Position numbers and translations under genes: made by a program | Shown: positions 16,449 to 26,010 of the stretch, in pieces | Numbering within the stretch: position 1 is the first letter of the stretch | How the letters are laid out: every line of letters starts with the position of its first letter | From: Prevotella melaninogenica | GTDB lineage: Bacteria > Bacteroidota > Bacteroidia > Bacteroidales > Bacteroidaceae | Direction: 5' to 3' | DNA length: 64,000 bases | Assembly: GCF_018127965.1 (NCBI RefSeq) | Contig: NZ_CP072349.1 | Coordinates: 201,001 to 265,000, forward strand | Notes under the pieces: model-generated | Databases searched by the model: none | Told to the model about the DNA's origin: nothing | Seen by the model: the letters and a program-made list of their open reading frames with translations, nothing else

Positions 16449-18179
16449 ATGGTAGAGGATATATATGATCCACTAAACGAATACATCAGCACCTTCAAAG
16501 ATAAGTTTAAGAAGTTGGCTGATGAAACCTTTAATGCACTTGCTGATGAGGCTCAGGTTGATGTTGAGGCTAATCGTGAGACGTGTCGACAAATCTATGC
16601 AGGTGAGAAGCAACTCACGGATGTGTCTGGTCGTACCACGATGTGGACTATCCTATGTGTCATTCTGTGGATAGCTGTGGTGGCAGGTGGTGCTGTTGTT
16701 TATGTGAAATGGAATGAGCTTCCAATGGAATACCTCTTGATGATAGGTGGAGGGGCAGTCTTACTGCTTGTCTTTCTATTATTAAAGGTACATCCAACAT
16801 TGAAGTCTTTACGTGCTCAGCACAACGATTTAGACAATAAGGTGAAAACTTTGAAAGAGCAGGCATGGAATCAGATGGCTGCTCTGAATAGGCTTTATGA
16901 CTGGGATGTCTTTACGCGTATGATGTCGAAGACCGTACCCAGACTGGAGTTCGACCCTTATTTTACGACACAACGACTGGCAGACCTTCGTAAAACATAC
17001 GGATGGAATGACTCTTTTAATACTGAGCGTTCTGTGCTTTATTCCCATTCTGGACTTATTAATGGTAACCCCTTCGTCATCTGTCGAACACGAAAGATGG
17101 AGATGGGAGAGAAGACCTATCACGGTCAGAAAACCATTTTTTGGACAACAACAGAGACGGGTCCTGATGGAAAACCACGTACTGTGTCTCACTCAGAAAC
17201 CTTACATGCCAGTGTGACAGCACCTTATCCTAATTACTTTGAGCGTACAAGGCTTATCTATGGTAATACAGCAGCACCCGACTTGACCTTCTATCGTAAG
17301 CCAAGTGGGTTGGCAGGAAAGGAAGGGTCGTTGCGTTATAAGTGGGATCGGTTTATGTTGAGGCGTAAAGCACGCAACCTTGAGAACGGTGATTTTGCGA
17401 TGTTGACGAATGAAGAGTTTGAAGTTGCGTTCAATACAAGTAATCGTAATAACAATCAGCAATATGCTTTACTCTTCACACCATTGGCACAACAGAGTAT
17501 GATGGCATTGTTGATGGACGAGAAAGAGGGCTATGGTGATGACTTTGATTTCGATAAGCATTACATGATAAACACTATCATACCAGAACATCTACAAGTG
17601 TTAGACCTCGATATGAACCCTACTCAGTATCGCAGTTTTGACTTTGAGAAAGCTAAGAAAGACTTTTACGAAATCAATGAGAGATACTTCCGTGCTATCT
17701 ACTTTAGTTTTGCACCTTTGTTGTGTGTGCCGATGTATCAGCAGATACGTCCACAGAAGGATATCTACGGACATGATATGGAGCAGAAGAGTTCGTTCTG
17801 GGAACATGAAGCATTGGCTAACTTTTGGGGACAGGAGAATTTCCAGCATCCAGATTGTGTGACTCCTTGTATTATGAAGACTTCTTCTGCGGCACAGGGT
17901 GATGGCTGTATGCTGATTAACGTGACAGCTTATGGTTTCCGTTCAGAGCGTCGTATGTCGTATATCAGTAAGTATGGTGGTGACGGTTCATGGCATGATG
18001 TACCCGTGGAGTGGTATGAGTTCTTACCTGTTGAGGGCAATGGTCGTATTATGATGCAGGAGGATGAGACTCAAAACGATACTGATATGAGTCAGAAACA
18101 GCGTATGAACCATATCAGTGACGTCTTACAGAAATCACACTTAGATGTCTATAGAAGGCATATTGCTTCTAAGATATAA
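16449..18179 (+). CDS. DUF3137 family membrane protein, LemA partner
   Basis: 576 residues. After about 60 polar residues come two membrane helices (about 62-86 and 95-113) and a large cytoplasmic region. The middle of that region (about 185-345) holds the DUF3137-like segment with SGLINGNPFVICRTRKMEMG and the later FNTSNRNNNQQYALLFTPLA. The family is known for its genomic link with LemA but has no assigned reaction. It lies 14 bases after lemA and ends at a bidirectional terminator shared with upp, so the operon has two genes. No enzymatic motif was seen. Confidence 0.75.
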   Translation: MVEDIYDPLNEYISTFKDKFKKLADETFNALADEAQVDVEANRETCRQIYAGEKQLTDVSGRTTMWTILCVILWIAVVAGGAVVYVKWNELPMEYLLMIGGGAVLLLVFLLLKVHPTLKSLRAQHNDLDNKVKTLKEQAWNQMAALNRLYDWDVFTRMMSKTVPRLEFDPYFTTQRLADLRKTYGWNDSFNTERSVLYSHSGLINGNPFVICRTRKMEMGEKTYHGQKTIFWTTTETGPDGKPRTVSHSETLHASVTAPYPNYFERTRLIYGNTAAPDLTFYRKPSGLAGKEGSLRYKWDRFMLRRKARNLENGDFAMLTNEEFEVAFNTSNRNNNQQYALLFTPLAQQSMMALLMDEKEGYGDDFDFDKHYMINTIIPEHLQVLDLDMNPTQYRSFDFEKAKKDFYEINERYFRAIYFSFAPLLCVPMYQQIRPQKDIYGHDMEQKSSFWEHEALANFWGQENFQHPDCVTPCIMKTSSAAQGDGCMLINVTAYGFRSERRMSYISKYGGDGSWHDVPVEWYEFLPVEGNGRIMMQEDETQNDTDMSQKQRMNHISDVLQKSHLDVYRRHIASKI

Positions 18180-18199
18180 GTTGGAGGAAATGAATAAAA

Positions 18200-18242
18200 A
18201 ACAAAGGACGATAAAAGCATCTCACTTTTATCGTCCTTTGTT
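18200..18242. terminator. Bidirectional terminator between DUF3137 gene and upp
   Basis: AACAAAGGACGATAAAAG (from 18200) pairs perfectly with CTTTTATCGTCCTTTGTT (to 18242) around a short loop. A-runs and T-runs on both sides serve the two convergent genes. Confidence 0.85.
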
Positions 18243-18256
18243 GTATATGGAGTAAT

Positions 18257-18916
18257 TTATAACTTCTCACCATAGCACAAGTCACCAGCATCACCGAAGC
18301 CAGGAACAATGTACTTATGTTCGTTCAGTCCTTCGTCAATTGCTGCACACCAGATGGTGGTAGAGTCTTCAGGGAAGGTTTTGCGGATATGTGCGATACC
18401 TTCTGGTGTAGCCAAAAGACAAGCAACATGCACATGACGAGGAGTTCCCTTTGAAAGGATAGCCTTATAACCCAACTCCATAGAACCACCAGTAGCCAAC
18501 ATTGGGTCAGCGATGATAAGTGTCTTACCATTGATGTCTGGTGTAGCAAGATATTCAACGTGAATACCTACCTCATGATGTTCAGCATCCGTATATTCGC
18601 GATAAGCACTAACGAAGGCATTACCAGCATGGTCGAATATGTTAAGGAAACCGTTATGGAAAGGCAATCCAGCACGGAAAATAGTAGCCAAAACAATCTT
18701 GTCAGTTGGTACATTAACCTGAGCCGTACCTAATGGAGTAACAACATCCTTTGGTTCGTAGTTCAGTGTTTTAGAAATTTCAAAAGCTTCGAACTCGCCG
18801 ATACGCATAACATTGTTGCGGAAGAGCAAACGATTCTTCTGATAATCCTTATCACGGATTTCTGCTAAATACTGATTGATAATAGAGTTCTGCTCTGAAA
18901 AATTAATGATGTCCAT
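18257..18916 (-). CDS. upp: Uracil phosphoribosyltransferase
   Basis: 219 residues, normal for the family. The PRPP-binding loop is at about 134-146 with D-P-M-L-A-T-G-G-S from 137, and the uracil-binding C-terminus has YIVPGFGDAGDLCYG. The enzyme converts uracil and PRPP to UMP in pyrimidine salvage. It is monocistronic, has its own promoter at 18974-19006 and shares a terminator with the convergent LemA operon. Confidence 0.93.
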   Translation of the reverse strand: MDIINFSEQNSIINQYLAEIRDKDYQKNRLLFRNNVMRIGEFEAFEISKTLNYEPKDVVTPLGTAQVNVPTDKIVLATIFRAGLPFHNGFLNIFDHAGNAFVSAYREYTDAEHHEVGIHVEYLATPDINGKTLIIADPMLATGGSMELGYKAILSKGTPRHVHVACLLATPEGIAHIRKTFPEDSTTIWCAAIDEGLNEHKYIVPGFGDAGDLCYGEKL

Positions 18917-18973
18917 TTTATGTCTTAGGTGTTATAGATAAGCAAGTTAGCAACCTGCTCTGCAAAATTTCGG

Positions 18974-19006
18974 CAAAAGTAAGAAATAAATCTGAAGTTT
19001 TGCAAA
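18974..19006 (-). promoter_or_regulatory. Promoter for upp
   Basis: Read on the minus strand: TTTG (complement of 19003-19006), a 21-base spacer, TACTTTTG (complement of 18974-18981). This fits the Bacteroidota pattern and lies 57 bases before the upp start. Confidence 0.7.
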
Positions 19007-19095
19007 GTCTAATTTGCAAATATAGCAATGTGTGTTATTTTTTTAATTTCTTTAACCTTCTAAGCAAATACTTTGATACTTTTTCTTCGGTATTT

Positions 19096-19127
19096 TTTGT
19101 GTGAATTTAATAAATATATTACCTTTG
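19096..19127 (+). promoter_or_regulatory. Promoter for pckA
   Basis: TTTG at 19096-19099, a 20-base spacer, TACCTTTG at 19120-19127: full consensus. It is the same -7 box as at the rRNA promoter, which fits high expression. Confidence 0.8.
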
Positions 19128-19196
19128 CGGTGTCTTAATTAATAGGACGTAAAAACAGTGAACAAATCAATTTTCAACTAAATACATTTATAAGAA

Positions 19197-20810
19197 ATGG
19201 CAAAGTTTGATAAGAGCGTACTTGAGAAGTACGGTATTACAGGTACAACAGAAGTACTTTACAATCCTTCTTACGAAGTATTGTTCAATGAAGAAACAAA
19301 AGAGAGTCTTCAGGGCTATGAAAGAGGTCAGGAGACTGAGCTTGGTGCAGTAAACGTAATGACTGGTATCTACACTGGTCGTTCTCCTAAGGATAAGTTC
19401 ATCGTTGATGATGAGAACTCTCACGATACAGTATGGTGGGATTCTGAGGAATACCATAACGATAACCACCGTGCTTCTAAGGAAGCTTGGACAGCTGTTA
19501 AGGACATCGCTAAGAAGGAGCTTTCTAACAAGCGTCTTTTCGTAGTTGATGGTTTCTGCGGTACTCACAAGGACACACGTATGAAGATTCGTTTCATCGT
19601 TGAGGTTGCTTGGCAGGCTCACTTTGTAACAAACATGTTCATCCGTCCAAAGTCAGAGGCAGACTTCGATCAGGAGCCAGACTTTATCGTTTACAACGCT
19701 TCTAAGGCTAAGGTTGAGAACTGGAAGGAGCTCGGTCTTCATTCAGAGACTTGCGTTATGTTCAACGTAACAACTAAGGAGCAGGTAATCGTTAACACAT
19801 GGTACGGTGGTGAGATGAAGAAGGGTATGTTCTCTATGATGAACTACTTCTTGCCATTGAAGGGTATGGCTTCTATGCACTGCTCTGCTAACACTGACAT
19901 GAACGGTGAGAACACAGCTATCTTCTTCGGTCTTTCTGGTACTGGTAAGACTACTCTTTCTACCGATCCAAAGCGTAAGCTCATCGGTGATGACGAGCAC
20001 GGATGGGATGACAAGGGTATCTTCAACTATGAGGGTGGTTGCTATGCTAAGGTTATCAACCTTGACAAGGAGTCTGAGCCAGACATCTACGGTGCTATCA
20101 CACGTGACGCTCTCCTCGAGAACGTAACAGTTGACGAGAATGGTAAGATTGACTTCGCTGATAAGAGCGTAACAGAGAATACTCGTGTTTCTTACCCAAT
20201 CTACCACATTAAGAACATCCAGCGTCCTGAGTCTCAGGGTCCAGCTGCTAAGCAGGTTATCTTCCTTTCAGCTGATGCATTCGGTGTATTGCCTCCAGTA
20301 TCTATCTTGACTCCAGAGCAGACTAAGTACTACTTCCTCTCTGGTTTCACTGCTAAGTTGGCTGGTACAGAGCGTGGTATCACTGAGCCTACTCCAACAT
20401 TCTCTGCTTGCTTCGGTCAGGCATTCTTGGAGCTCCACCCAACAAAGTATGCTGAGGAGTTGGTTAAGAAGATGCAGCAGAGTGGCGCTAAGGCTTACTT
20501 GGTTAACACTGGTTGGAATGGTACAGGTAAGCGTATCTCTATCCGCGATACTCGTGGTATCATCGACGCTATCTTGAACCACTCAATCGACGCTGCTCCA
20601 ACAAAGCAGATTCCTTACTTCGACTTCACTGTTCCTACAAAGCTCGAAGGTGTTGCTACTGACATTCTCGATCCACGTGACACTTACGCTGATGCAGCTC
20701 AGTGGGAAGAGAAGGCTAAGGACCTCGCAGCTCGTTTCATCAAGAACTTCAAGAAGTACGAGAACAACGAGGCTGGTAAGGCTCTCGTAGCAGCTGGTCC
20801 ACAGCTCTAA
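19197..20810 (+). CDS. pckA: Phosphoenolpyruvate carboxykinase (ATP)
   Basis: 537 residues, normal for the ATP-type enzyme. The P-loop G-L-S-G-T-G-K-T-T is at 245-253, and [20 protein letters not shown] with the metal and PEP-binding residues follows. It interconverts oxaloacetate + ATP with PEP + CO2 + ADP. In succinate-forming Bacteroidota it works mainly in the carboxylating direction, fixing CO2 into oxaloacetate. Codon use is strikingly narrow (AAG, GAG, GCT, GGT, AAC, TTC), as in highly expressed genes. A consensus promoter precedes it and a strong terminator follows. Confidence 0.96.
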   Translation: MAKFDKSVLEKYGITGTTEVLYNPSYEVLFNEETKESLQGYERGQETELGAVNVMTGIYTGRSPKDKFIVDDENSHDTVWWDSEEYHNDNHRASKEAWTAVKDIAKKELSNKRLFVVDGFCGTHKDTRMKIRFIVEVAWQAHFVTNMFIRPKSEADFDQEPDFIVYNASKAKVENWKELGLHSETCVMFNVTTKEQVIVNTWYGGEMKKGMFSMMNYFLPLKGMASMHCSANTDMNGENTAIFFGLSGTGKTTLSTDPKRKLIGDDEHGWDDKGIFNYEGGCYAKVINLDKESEPDIYGAITRDALLENVTVDENGKIDFADKSVTENTRVSYPIYHIKNIQRPESQGPAAKQVIFLSADAFGVLPPVSILTPEQTKYYFLSGFTAKLAGTERGITEPTPTFSACFGQAFLELHPTKYAEELVKKMQQSGAKAYLVNTGWNGTGKRISIRDTRGIIDAILNHSIDAAPTKQIPYFDFTVPTKLEGVATDILDPRDTYADAAQWEEKAKDLAARFIKNFKKYENNEAGKALVAAGPQL

Positions 20811-20843
20811 TTCTTTCGGAATACTTCTGAATAGATAATAATG

Positions 20844-20878
20844 ACTCCTATCCGTAGCAATACGGGTGGGAGTTTTTG
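20844..20878 (+). terminator. Terminator of pckA
   Basis: ACTCCTATCCGTA and TACGGGTGGGAGT pair around a GCAA loop and are followed by TTTTT. A classic intrinsic terminator 33 bases after the stop codon. Confidence 0.85.
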
Positions 20879-20964
20879 TTTGTCCTTCTGTAATATAGGA
20901 TAATAAGACTGCTAATTTTAGGTAGAAATATTCCGCACTATTACTACAGTAGTTTTAATTTTGT

Positions 20965-21050
20965 TTTGCTGTCACTTTTAACACTTCGTGTAATGCTACT
21001 GAATATTAATAAGTTAAGTAGATGTTTTGAATGACAGTAGTGACAGCAAA
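20965..21050 (-). mobile_element. 86 bp miniature inverted-repeat element, copy 2
   Basis: Perfect 12-base terminal inverted repeats, TTTGCTGTCACT (20965-20976) and AGTGACAGCAAA (21039-21050). Its reverse complement matches the element at 14277-14362 along the whole length, which is also 86 bases. There is no reading frame, so a transposase would have to act in trans. Confidence 0.75.
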
Positions 21051-21131
21051 GTTTGTTTTGGTAAGATTATGTCCTGTCTCTTATGAGTTAATTATTCATA
21101 TAGAAAATCCCTGTCAGGATTTTTTGTTCTT

Positions 21132-21466
21132 CCGAAATGTGGAGTGATATGCTAAAGCACTTATATAATAACGCACACGGAGATACAGAGGGAACGGAGC
21201 TAAACGCCATATTGTGGAGGTGCCGATGGCACTATGAGTGACGGAGGGGTAGCATACTGATTCCTAATAACTTTTTAGGATAAACGCTTTGTATATAAAT
21301 TGCTAATAGAACTGGCAAACAATCTCCTTTACTCTATGCACTGACTGTGCCTCTCTGGACTGCTATTATTATGTTTTAATACTCCTCCGTACCCTCCATT
21401 TCTCTGTGTGATATTTCGTCAGAGATCTAAGATTATACGGATTATTATCACTCTAAATTTCTGAAA
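21132..21466. repeat. ~335 bp element with long imperfect inverted arms
   Basis: The left arm starts CCGAAATGTGGAGTGATA and runs through CACACGGAGATACAGAGGGA to ACGGAG. The right arm, read in reverse complement, gives TCAGAAATTTAGAGTGATAA, CACACAGAGAAATGGAGGG and TACGGAGGAG in the same order. The arms are about 90-120 bases each, separated by about 120 bases with no gene. A related single arm is at 9158-9260. It could be a non-autonomous mobile element or fold as a large RNA hairpin. Confidence 0.6.
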
Positions 21467-21599
21467 ACCCATATTTTTGTGAACATCCAACTTCTGTTTC
21501 CCTCAGCTTGCTCTGTATGGTTTATCGTGTTGCAGGCTTACTTTATTGTTTTCATCTGATTATCAAACTTCTAATGGGGATTATGGCGAATGTATTGAG

Positions 21600-21667
21600 T
21601 ACTCCGCACCACTTGTGTTCAGCCTCCGCACGACCTGTGCGGACACTCCGCACAAGATGTGCGAAGC
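21600..21667. repeat. REP-like palindromic units CCGCAC...GTGCGG, locus 1
   Basis: Three consecutive units of about 22 bases: CTCCGCACCACTTGTGTT, CTCCGCACGACCTGTGCGGA and CTCCGCACAAGATGTGCGAA. Each is a small palindrome. Related units occur at 30809-30880, 36047-36096 and 43168-43245, always between genes. Confidence 0.75.
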
Positions 21668-21781
21668 ATCATTACGTTGACTGAAAGAAGTAGAAAGAGC
21701 TACGATAGATATTTATTTGAGTAGCAGTAGACTATTAAGGCAAATATAATTCCTTAAATGTGTAAACTATTTCGATACTAA

Positions 21782-22606
21782 TTACTCTATTATCTTTGTA
21801 CTATCAGGTAAGATCTTTCTAAATCTTTGTTCTGTATTGTTCGTGTCAAGTACCTTTAACTGTTCTTTTGCCATTTTATGGAGAATCTCAAAACGTTGCT
21901 TTCTTGGTACCCCTTGTTTTATCATTTCAGAATTAGCAGATTCCATATTAGATAATACTACTAACTGGTTGATGCTTGCAGTTTCTCTAATATTTATTCC
22001 TTTAGATGCCAAATTCGGGTTCGCTTGAACCCATTCTTTTGCTTTACACCCAAAGAGAATTATATTTAACATATCAGCTTCTGTTGCATAGATAATCCCA
22101 TGCTTGATAGCCTCAATGTCCATTTTAGGAATAATCACGTTTTTAATAGCATCAGTATGAAGTGTATAATTGGTTTTGGATAGTATTCGCTTTGCGTTCC
22201 ACTCTAACGAAAGCGGTTCGCTCTCTTGTTCTTTTAACCGCTGGTATTCCTTTACAATGTAAAGTTGGAATACAGGACTTAGCCACATGCCAAAATTAAA
22301 GGCTATATCCTTGTGTGCGTAAGTTCCACCATACCTGCCAGCCTTAGACATAATACCTATCGCATTTGTCTTTTGTATCCATTGCTTTGCGGTTAGAGTA
22401 AATGAGTTTAATCCTGCGCTATTTCTAAACCCATCGAATTCGGTGGGATTAAAATTAGGGTTGTAAAGCTGTTCCCATGCTCCCAAATATTCTATTGTGC
22501 TTCTTGTGCGTAACCAGTTCTGTATGACATAATCCGTCCTTTCCTTGTCTTTGAAATGTGCCATATCTGTTAGGCAAATGTAGTCGCTCTCATTTCCTAT
22601 CAGCAC
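21782..22606 (-). CDS. KilA-N domain protein with damaged or alternative start
   Basis: 274 residues if translation begins at GTG 22604-22606. The KilA-N domain occupies about 1-115 (YICLTDMAHFKDKERTDYVI, NWLRTRSTIEYLGAWEQLYN, GRYGGTYAHKDIAFNFGMW), followed by a helical C-terminal part. The domain is a DNA-binding module common in phage proteins and mobile islands. In-frame sequence upstream of the GTG encodes E-Y-I-K-E-D-N-S-T-E-I-S-V, which looks like the missing first strand, but has no in-frame start before a stop. An ATG at 22642-22644 lies one base out of frame, 20 bases from a -7 box at 22665-22672. A one-base deletion next to that ATG would explain this. No other phage genes surround it. 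Confidence 0.75.
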   Translation of the reverse strand: MLIGNESDYICLTDMAHFKDKERTDYVIQNWLRTRSTIEYLGAWEQLYNPNFNPTEFDGFRNSAGLNSFTLTAKQWIQKTNAIGIMSKAGRYGGTYAHKDIAFNFGMWLSPVFQLYIVKEYQRLKEQESEPLSLEWNAKRILSKTNYTLHTDAIKNVIIPKMDIEAIKHGIIYATEADMLNIILFGCKAKEWVQANPNLASKGINIRETASINQLVVLSNMESANSEMIKQGVPRKQRFEILHKMAKEQLKVLDTNNTEQRFRKILPDSTKIIE

Positions 22607-23072
22607 AGATATTTCTGTACTGTTATCTTCTTTGATGTATTCATATTTTTAGTTATTATATCAGCAAAAGTAACAAATAAAAAACACTTCTCAGTATTGT
22701 TAGGGTCTTTTTTGCTTCTTATACGATTTTTTCTCCACAATGAGGACAAATGATGGTGTAATGTAAATAAGTAGACAAATAAAGGCGTAGAAAAGTAGAA
22801 GAATGATAAGGTTTTAAGTCGAGAAAAGGCGTGTGAAAAGACAATCGTATAAATTGAAAAGTTCAAGTGAAGGTAAGGAAGATAGCAGAAGCTTATCAGA
22901 TGTGATTTATTGGTCATTTTTCTTCAAGTTTATCGTTACTTTAGCAATACTTACTAAACAAACTTAAAAAAACGCAGTTATTTTCGATATTTTACATAAT
23001 TAACCTCGTTAAAGACGTTGATTCTGAAGAATTCTGATTAAATTTGCAGCTAAATTCAATTATTAGTATCTG
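22607..23072. other. Divergent promoter region between the KilA-N gene and the DUF6242 operon
   Basis: No gene seen. On the minus strand TACTTTTG (complement of 22665-22672) is a likely -7 box for the KilA-N gene. On the plus strand TAAATTTG at 23039-23046, with GTTG at 23017-23020 and an 18-base spacer, is a possible promoter for the DUF6242 gene at 23073. A 105-codon open frame on the minus strand has no family character and reads through the promoter, so it was not called. Confidence 0.5.
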
Positions 23073-24434
23073 ATGCGTAATAAGATATATACTCTCGTAG
23101 CTTTAATGATGGCTACTTTGACAATGACTTCTTGTCTTAAGGACGACGACGAGAAAACTATCGTAAGTTACAAAGACACGGCTATTTTGAGCTTTTCTTT
23201 GGGACAGTTGAAACAAGTGCGTGATACCATTGCTAAGAATGGCAAGGATAGTACTTATACAGGCAAGTTCAATGCTGCTAAGGTTAAGTTCTATATTGAT
23301 CAGGCTCAGGGTTTGATTTATAACCCTGATTCTTTGCCATATGGTACGAATCCAGCCAGTGCGTTGGCAAAGGTTGTGGCAAAGAATAGCGGTACTATTG
23401 TTATCAAGTCAACAACTGACGAGAAGTTCACTTATTACCGCAACAATGATTCCATCAATTTTAGTACCCCACGCGTTTTCCGTGTTTATTCAAACAAGGG
23501 AAGTGAGTATAGAGACTATAAAGTTACAGTGAATGTTCATAAGCAGAAGGGCAACGTGTTTAGCTGGCAGGCGCTACAGGCAAACAGCAACTTCGCTTCG
23601 TTCACAGCAATGAAGGCTGTGAGTACAGGTAGTAAGGTGTTTGTATTCGGTACGAATGGTAGTCAGACCGTTGTTTATGTTGCGTCAAAGGACAATGGTA
23701 ATAGTTGGACAAAGCTCAGCAAGACTTTCACAGCAAATGCTTATAAGAGTGTGGCAGTGCAGGGTACTAAGATTTTTGTTATCGACAATGGTACGGTTTA
23801 TAGCTCTACAGACGGCAGCAGCTGGACTACAGTGGCTACAAACAGCAGCTTGAAGCAGTTGGTGGCAGCATCGCCAGCAGAGTTGTTTGCGCTTTCAACA
23901 TCAGGTACGCTGTTGGCTTCAAAGAACAATGGTGTTACCTGGACTAACGAGTCATTAGATAGCAATGCATCACTACTCCCAGTAAGCAATATTGGTTCTT
24001 CGTTTACAGCAGTTACATCTGACTTGTATCGTGTACTGCTTGTTGGTACACTGTCAGGCGGTACAAAGAATGCTGCATGGACGAAACTTTCTTTTCGTCA
24101 GAATGAGCAGTGGAGCTATGTAGAGAGTAATGCGGATAAGTTCCAGCTCCCTCTTTACAAGAGCCTTTCAGTTGTAAACTATGATAAGGCAGCCCTTGCA
24201 TTAGGTCTTGATAGCAGTGGTAAGTTGGCTTCTATGCTTCTCTCTCGTGATGGTGGTATCACATGGAAGCGCGATAAGAGCTTTACTTATCCAACAGGTA
24301 TACAGGCAGCAACAGCTTTTGCAGCAACAGTTGATAGCGATGAATACCTCTGGGTAATCAGTGGTACAAAGGTTTGGCGTGGTAGACTCAATCGAGTAGG
24401 CTGGGCATTGAACCTTAGCCGATTGGTAGAATAA
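23073..24434 (+). CDS. DUF6242-type lipoprotein with Asp-box (BNR-like) repeats
   Basis: 453 residues. The lipobox T-S-C places the lipidated cysteine at 21, followed by LKDDDE, whose acidic residues favour surface export of lipoproteins in Bacteroidota. An N-terminal beta domain (about 30-160) precedes a propeller-like region with at least four Asp-box motifs: SKDNGNSWTKL, STDGSSWTTV, SKNNGVTWTNE and SRDGGITWKRD. I associate this layout with DUF6242 proteins of Bacteroidales; no enzymatic role is known to me. It is the first gene of the porG-uppS-bamA-skp run, 20 bases before porG. Confidence 0.8.
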   Translation: MRNKIYTLVALMMATLTMTSCLKDDDEKTIVSYKDTAILSFSLGQLKQVRDTIAKNGKDSTYTGKFNAAKVKFYIDQAQGLIYNPDSLPYGTNPASALAKVVAKNSGTIVIKSTTDEKFTYYRNNDSINFSTPRVFRVYSNKGSEYRDYKVTVNVHKQKGNVFSWQALQANSNFASFTAMKAVSTGSKVFVFGTNGSQTVVYVASKDNGNSWTKLSKTFTANAYKSVAVQGTKIFVIDNGTVYSSTDGSSWTTVATNSSLKQLVAASPAELFALSTSGTLLASKNNGVTWTNESLDSNASLLPVSNIGSSFTAVTSDLYRVLLVGTLSGGTKNAAWTKLSFRQNEQWSYVESNADKFQLPLYKSLSVVNYDKAALALGLDSSGKLASMLLSRDGGITWKRDKSFTYPTGIQAATAFAATVDSDEYLWVISGTKVWRGRLNRVGWALNLSRLVE

Positions 24435-24454
24435 GCTGTTAAAACAGGACAACA

Positions 24455-25147
24455 ATGAAACGTGTCTTCATCAACCTCCTCCTCTTTCTTGCTGCTACGC
24501 CTCTATGGGCGCAGTCGGATCCGGAGTATAAGATGGAGATAGGTGCCGGTGTCGGTATGATGGGTTACTTAGGCGACTTTAATGAGTCGTTGTTCAAAGA
24601 CCTACAGCCGATGGGAACGGTGCTGGCAAGATATAATATCAGTCCTTATATGGGATTAAAGATGAACGTATCGTTTGGAAAGATGAAAGGTTCGTCGGCT
24701 GATGTCAAGACTTACTATCCACGTTTTGCCTCGGCTCCCTATACATTCGACAATTCATTGGTTGATGTAGGCTTTGCATACGAGTATAACTTCCTGCCGT
24801 ATGGTACGGGTCGTGACTATCGTGGTGCACAGCGTTTGTCGCCTTACGCAATGATAGGATTGGGTGCCACCTACGTTAATATTAAGGGTGGCGACAGTAA
24901 GTCGGTGCTCACTGCGAATCTTCCAATCGGATTGGGTGTGAAGTATAAGGTGAGCGAACGAATGAACGTAGGATTGGAATGGGCTTTACACTTCTCGCTC
25001 AGCGATGAGTTAGACGGACAGAAAGACCCCTACGGCATTAAGAGTAGCGGACTCTTTAAGAATACAGACAGCTATTCAACCCTACAGTTGACGTTCTCTT
25101 ATAGTTTCATGGCAAAGTGTAAGACTTGTCATAACGAGGACGAGTAA
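24455..25147 (+). CDS. porG: PorG-like outer-membrane barrel protein (DUF6089)
   Basis: 230 residues. A signal peptide ends near residue 20 (TPLWAQ) and the rest is an eight-strand-type barrel with IGAGVGMMGYLGDFN at the start. In Porphyromonas gingivalis the type IX secretion protein PorG belongs to this family and is encoded directly before uppS and bamA, the order found here. The assignment therefore rests on family and synteny. PorG is an outer-membrane part of the T9SS that contacts the PorK/N ring. The C-terminus has a CKTCHNEDE tail. The gene lies 20 bases after the DUF6242 gene. Confidence 0.75.
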   Translation: MKRVFINLLLFLAATPLWAQSDPEYKMEIGAGVGMMGYLGDFNESLFKDLQPMGTVLARYNISPYMGLKMNVSFGKMKGSSADVKTYYPRFASAPYTFDNSLVDVGFAYEYNFLPYGTGRDYRGAQRLSPYAMIGLGATYVNIKGGDSKSVLTANLPIGLGVKYKVSERMNVGLEWALHFSLSDELDGQKDPYGIKSSGLFKNTDSYSTLQLTFSYSFMAKCKTCHNEDE

Positions 25148-25245
25148 GGGAAGTTAGTTTCCACCTATTATATATAGGTAATGTCTAAAGCGTGCAGACG
25201 TAAGTGCTGTACAGAACAAAACATAGGTTAATCTCTTCAAAAGAT

Positions 25246-25998
25246 ATGGCAGAAGAATTAGATATGACACGAATACCCCAGCATATTGCCATCACAATGG
25301 ATGGTAATGGACGTTGGGCAACCGAACGCAATAAGCCACGCTCCTACGGACATCAGGCAGGAGTGGATACCGTTCGTCGCATAACATCAGAATGTGTACG
25401 ATTGGGTGTGAAGTTTCTCACGCTCTATACCTTCTCAACAGAGAACTGGAATCGCCCTACGGATGAGATTGCTGCGTTGATGGGACTTGTGCTTACGTCT
25501 TTGGAAGATGAAATCTTCATGAAGAATAATGTGCGTTTCCGTGTTATTGGTGACATGGCACGTCTGCCAGAAGAAGTGCAGAAGAAGTTGCGTGAGACTG
25601 AAGAGCATACAGCGAAGAACTCTGCAATGACAATGGTTGTGGCGCTTAGCTACAGTGCACGTTGGGAGATAGCCAAAGCAATGAGGGAGATTGTTGCAGA
25701 GCATCAGGCAAACAGCTCTGAACCTATACGTCCCGAAACGATTACAGAAGAGATGATTAGCGAGCATTTGGAAACAAACTTTATGCCTGACCCAGACCTC
25801 TTGATTAGAACGGGTGGTGAGCTTCGCATCTCAAATTACCTCTTATGGCAGATAGCTTACTCTGAGCTATATTTCTGTGATACCTATTGGCCTGACTTTG
25901 ATGAACAGGACTTGCAGAAAGCCATTGTGAGTTTCCAGAGCAGACAACGTCGCTTTGGAAAGACAGAGAAACAAGTAGAAGAAAACGAAAACAATTAA
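25246..25998 (+). CDS. uppS: Isoprenyl transferase (undecaprenyl diphosphate synthase family)
   Basis: 250 residues from the ATG at 25246; an earlier GTG would add 14 residues without family similarity. D-G-N-G-R-W at 19-24 carries the catalytic aspartate and diphosphate-binding residues. [12 protein letters not shown] and the C-terminal [20 protein letters not shown] and SELYF motifs are complete. The enzyme extends farnesyl diphosphate with isopentenyl units in cis to make the lipid carrier for peptidoglycan and O-antigen. It is followed 12 bases later by bamA, within an envelope-biogenesis operon. Confidence 0.93.
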   Translation: MAEELDMTRIPQHIAITMDGNGRWATERNKPRSYGHQAGVDTVRRITSECVRLGVKFLTLYTFSTENWNRPTDEIAALMGLVLTSLEDEIFMKNNVRFRVIGDMARLPEEVQKKLRETEEHTAKNSAMTMVVALSYSARWEIAKAMREIVAEHQANSSEPIRPETITEEMISEHLETNFMPDPDLLIRTGGELRISNYLLWQIAYSELYFCDTYWPDFDEQDLQKAIVSFQSRQRRFGKTEKQVEENENN

Positions 25999-26010
25999 GT
26001 TACGCGATAG

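Noticed and set aside
22600..22917. 105-codon minus-strand open frame before the KilA-N gene
   Set aside because: It spans the KilA-N promoter region, ends in the wrong frame and shows no domain. Its last codons only overlap the displaced KilA-N start.
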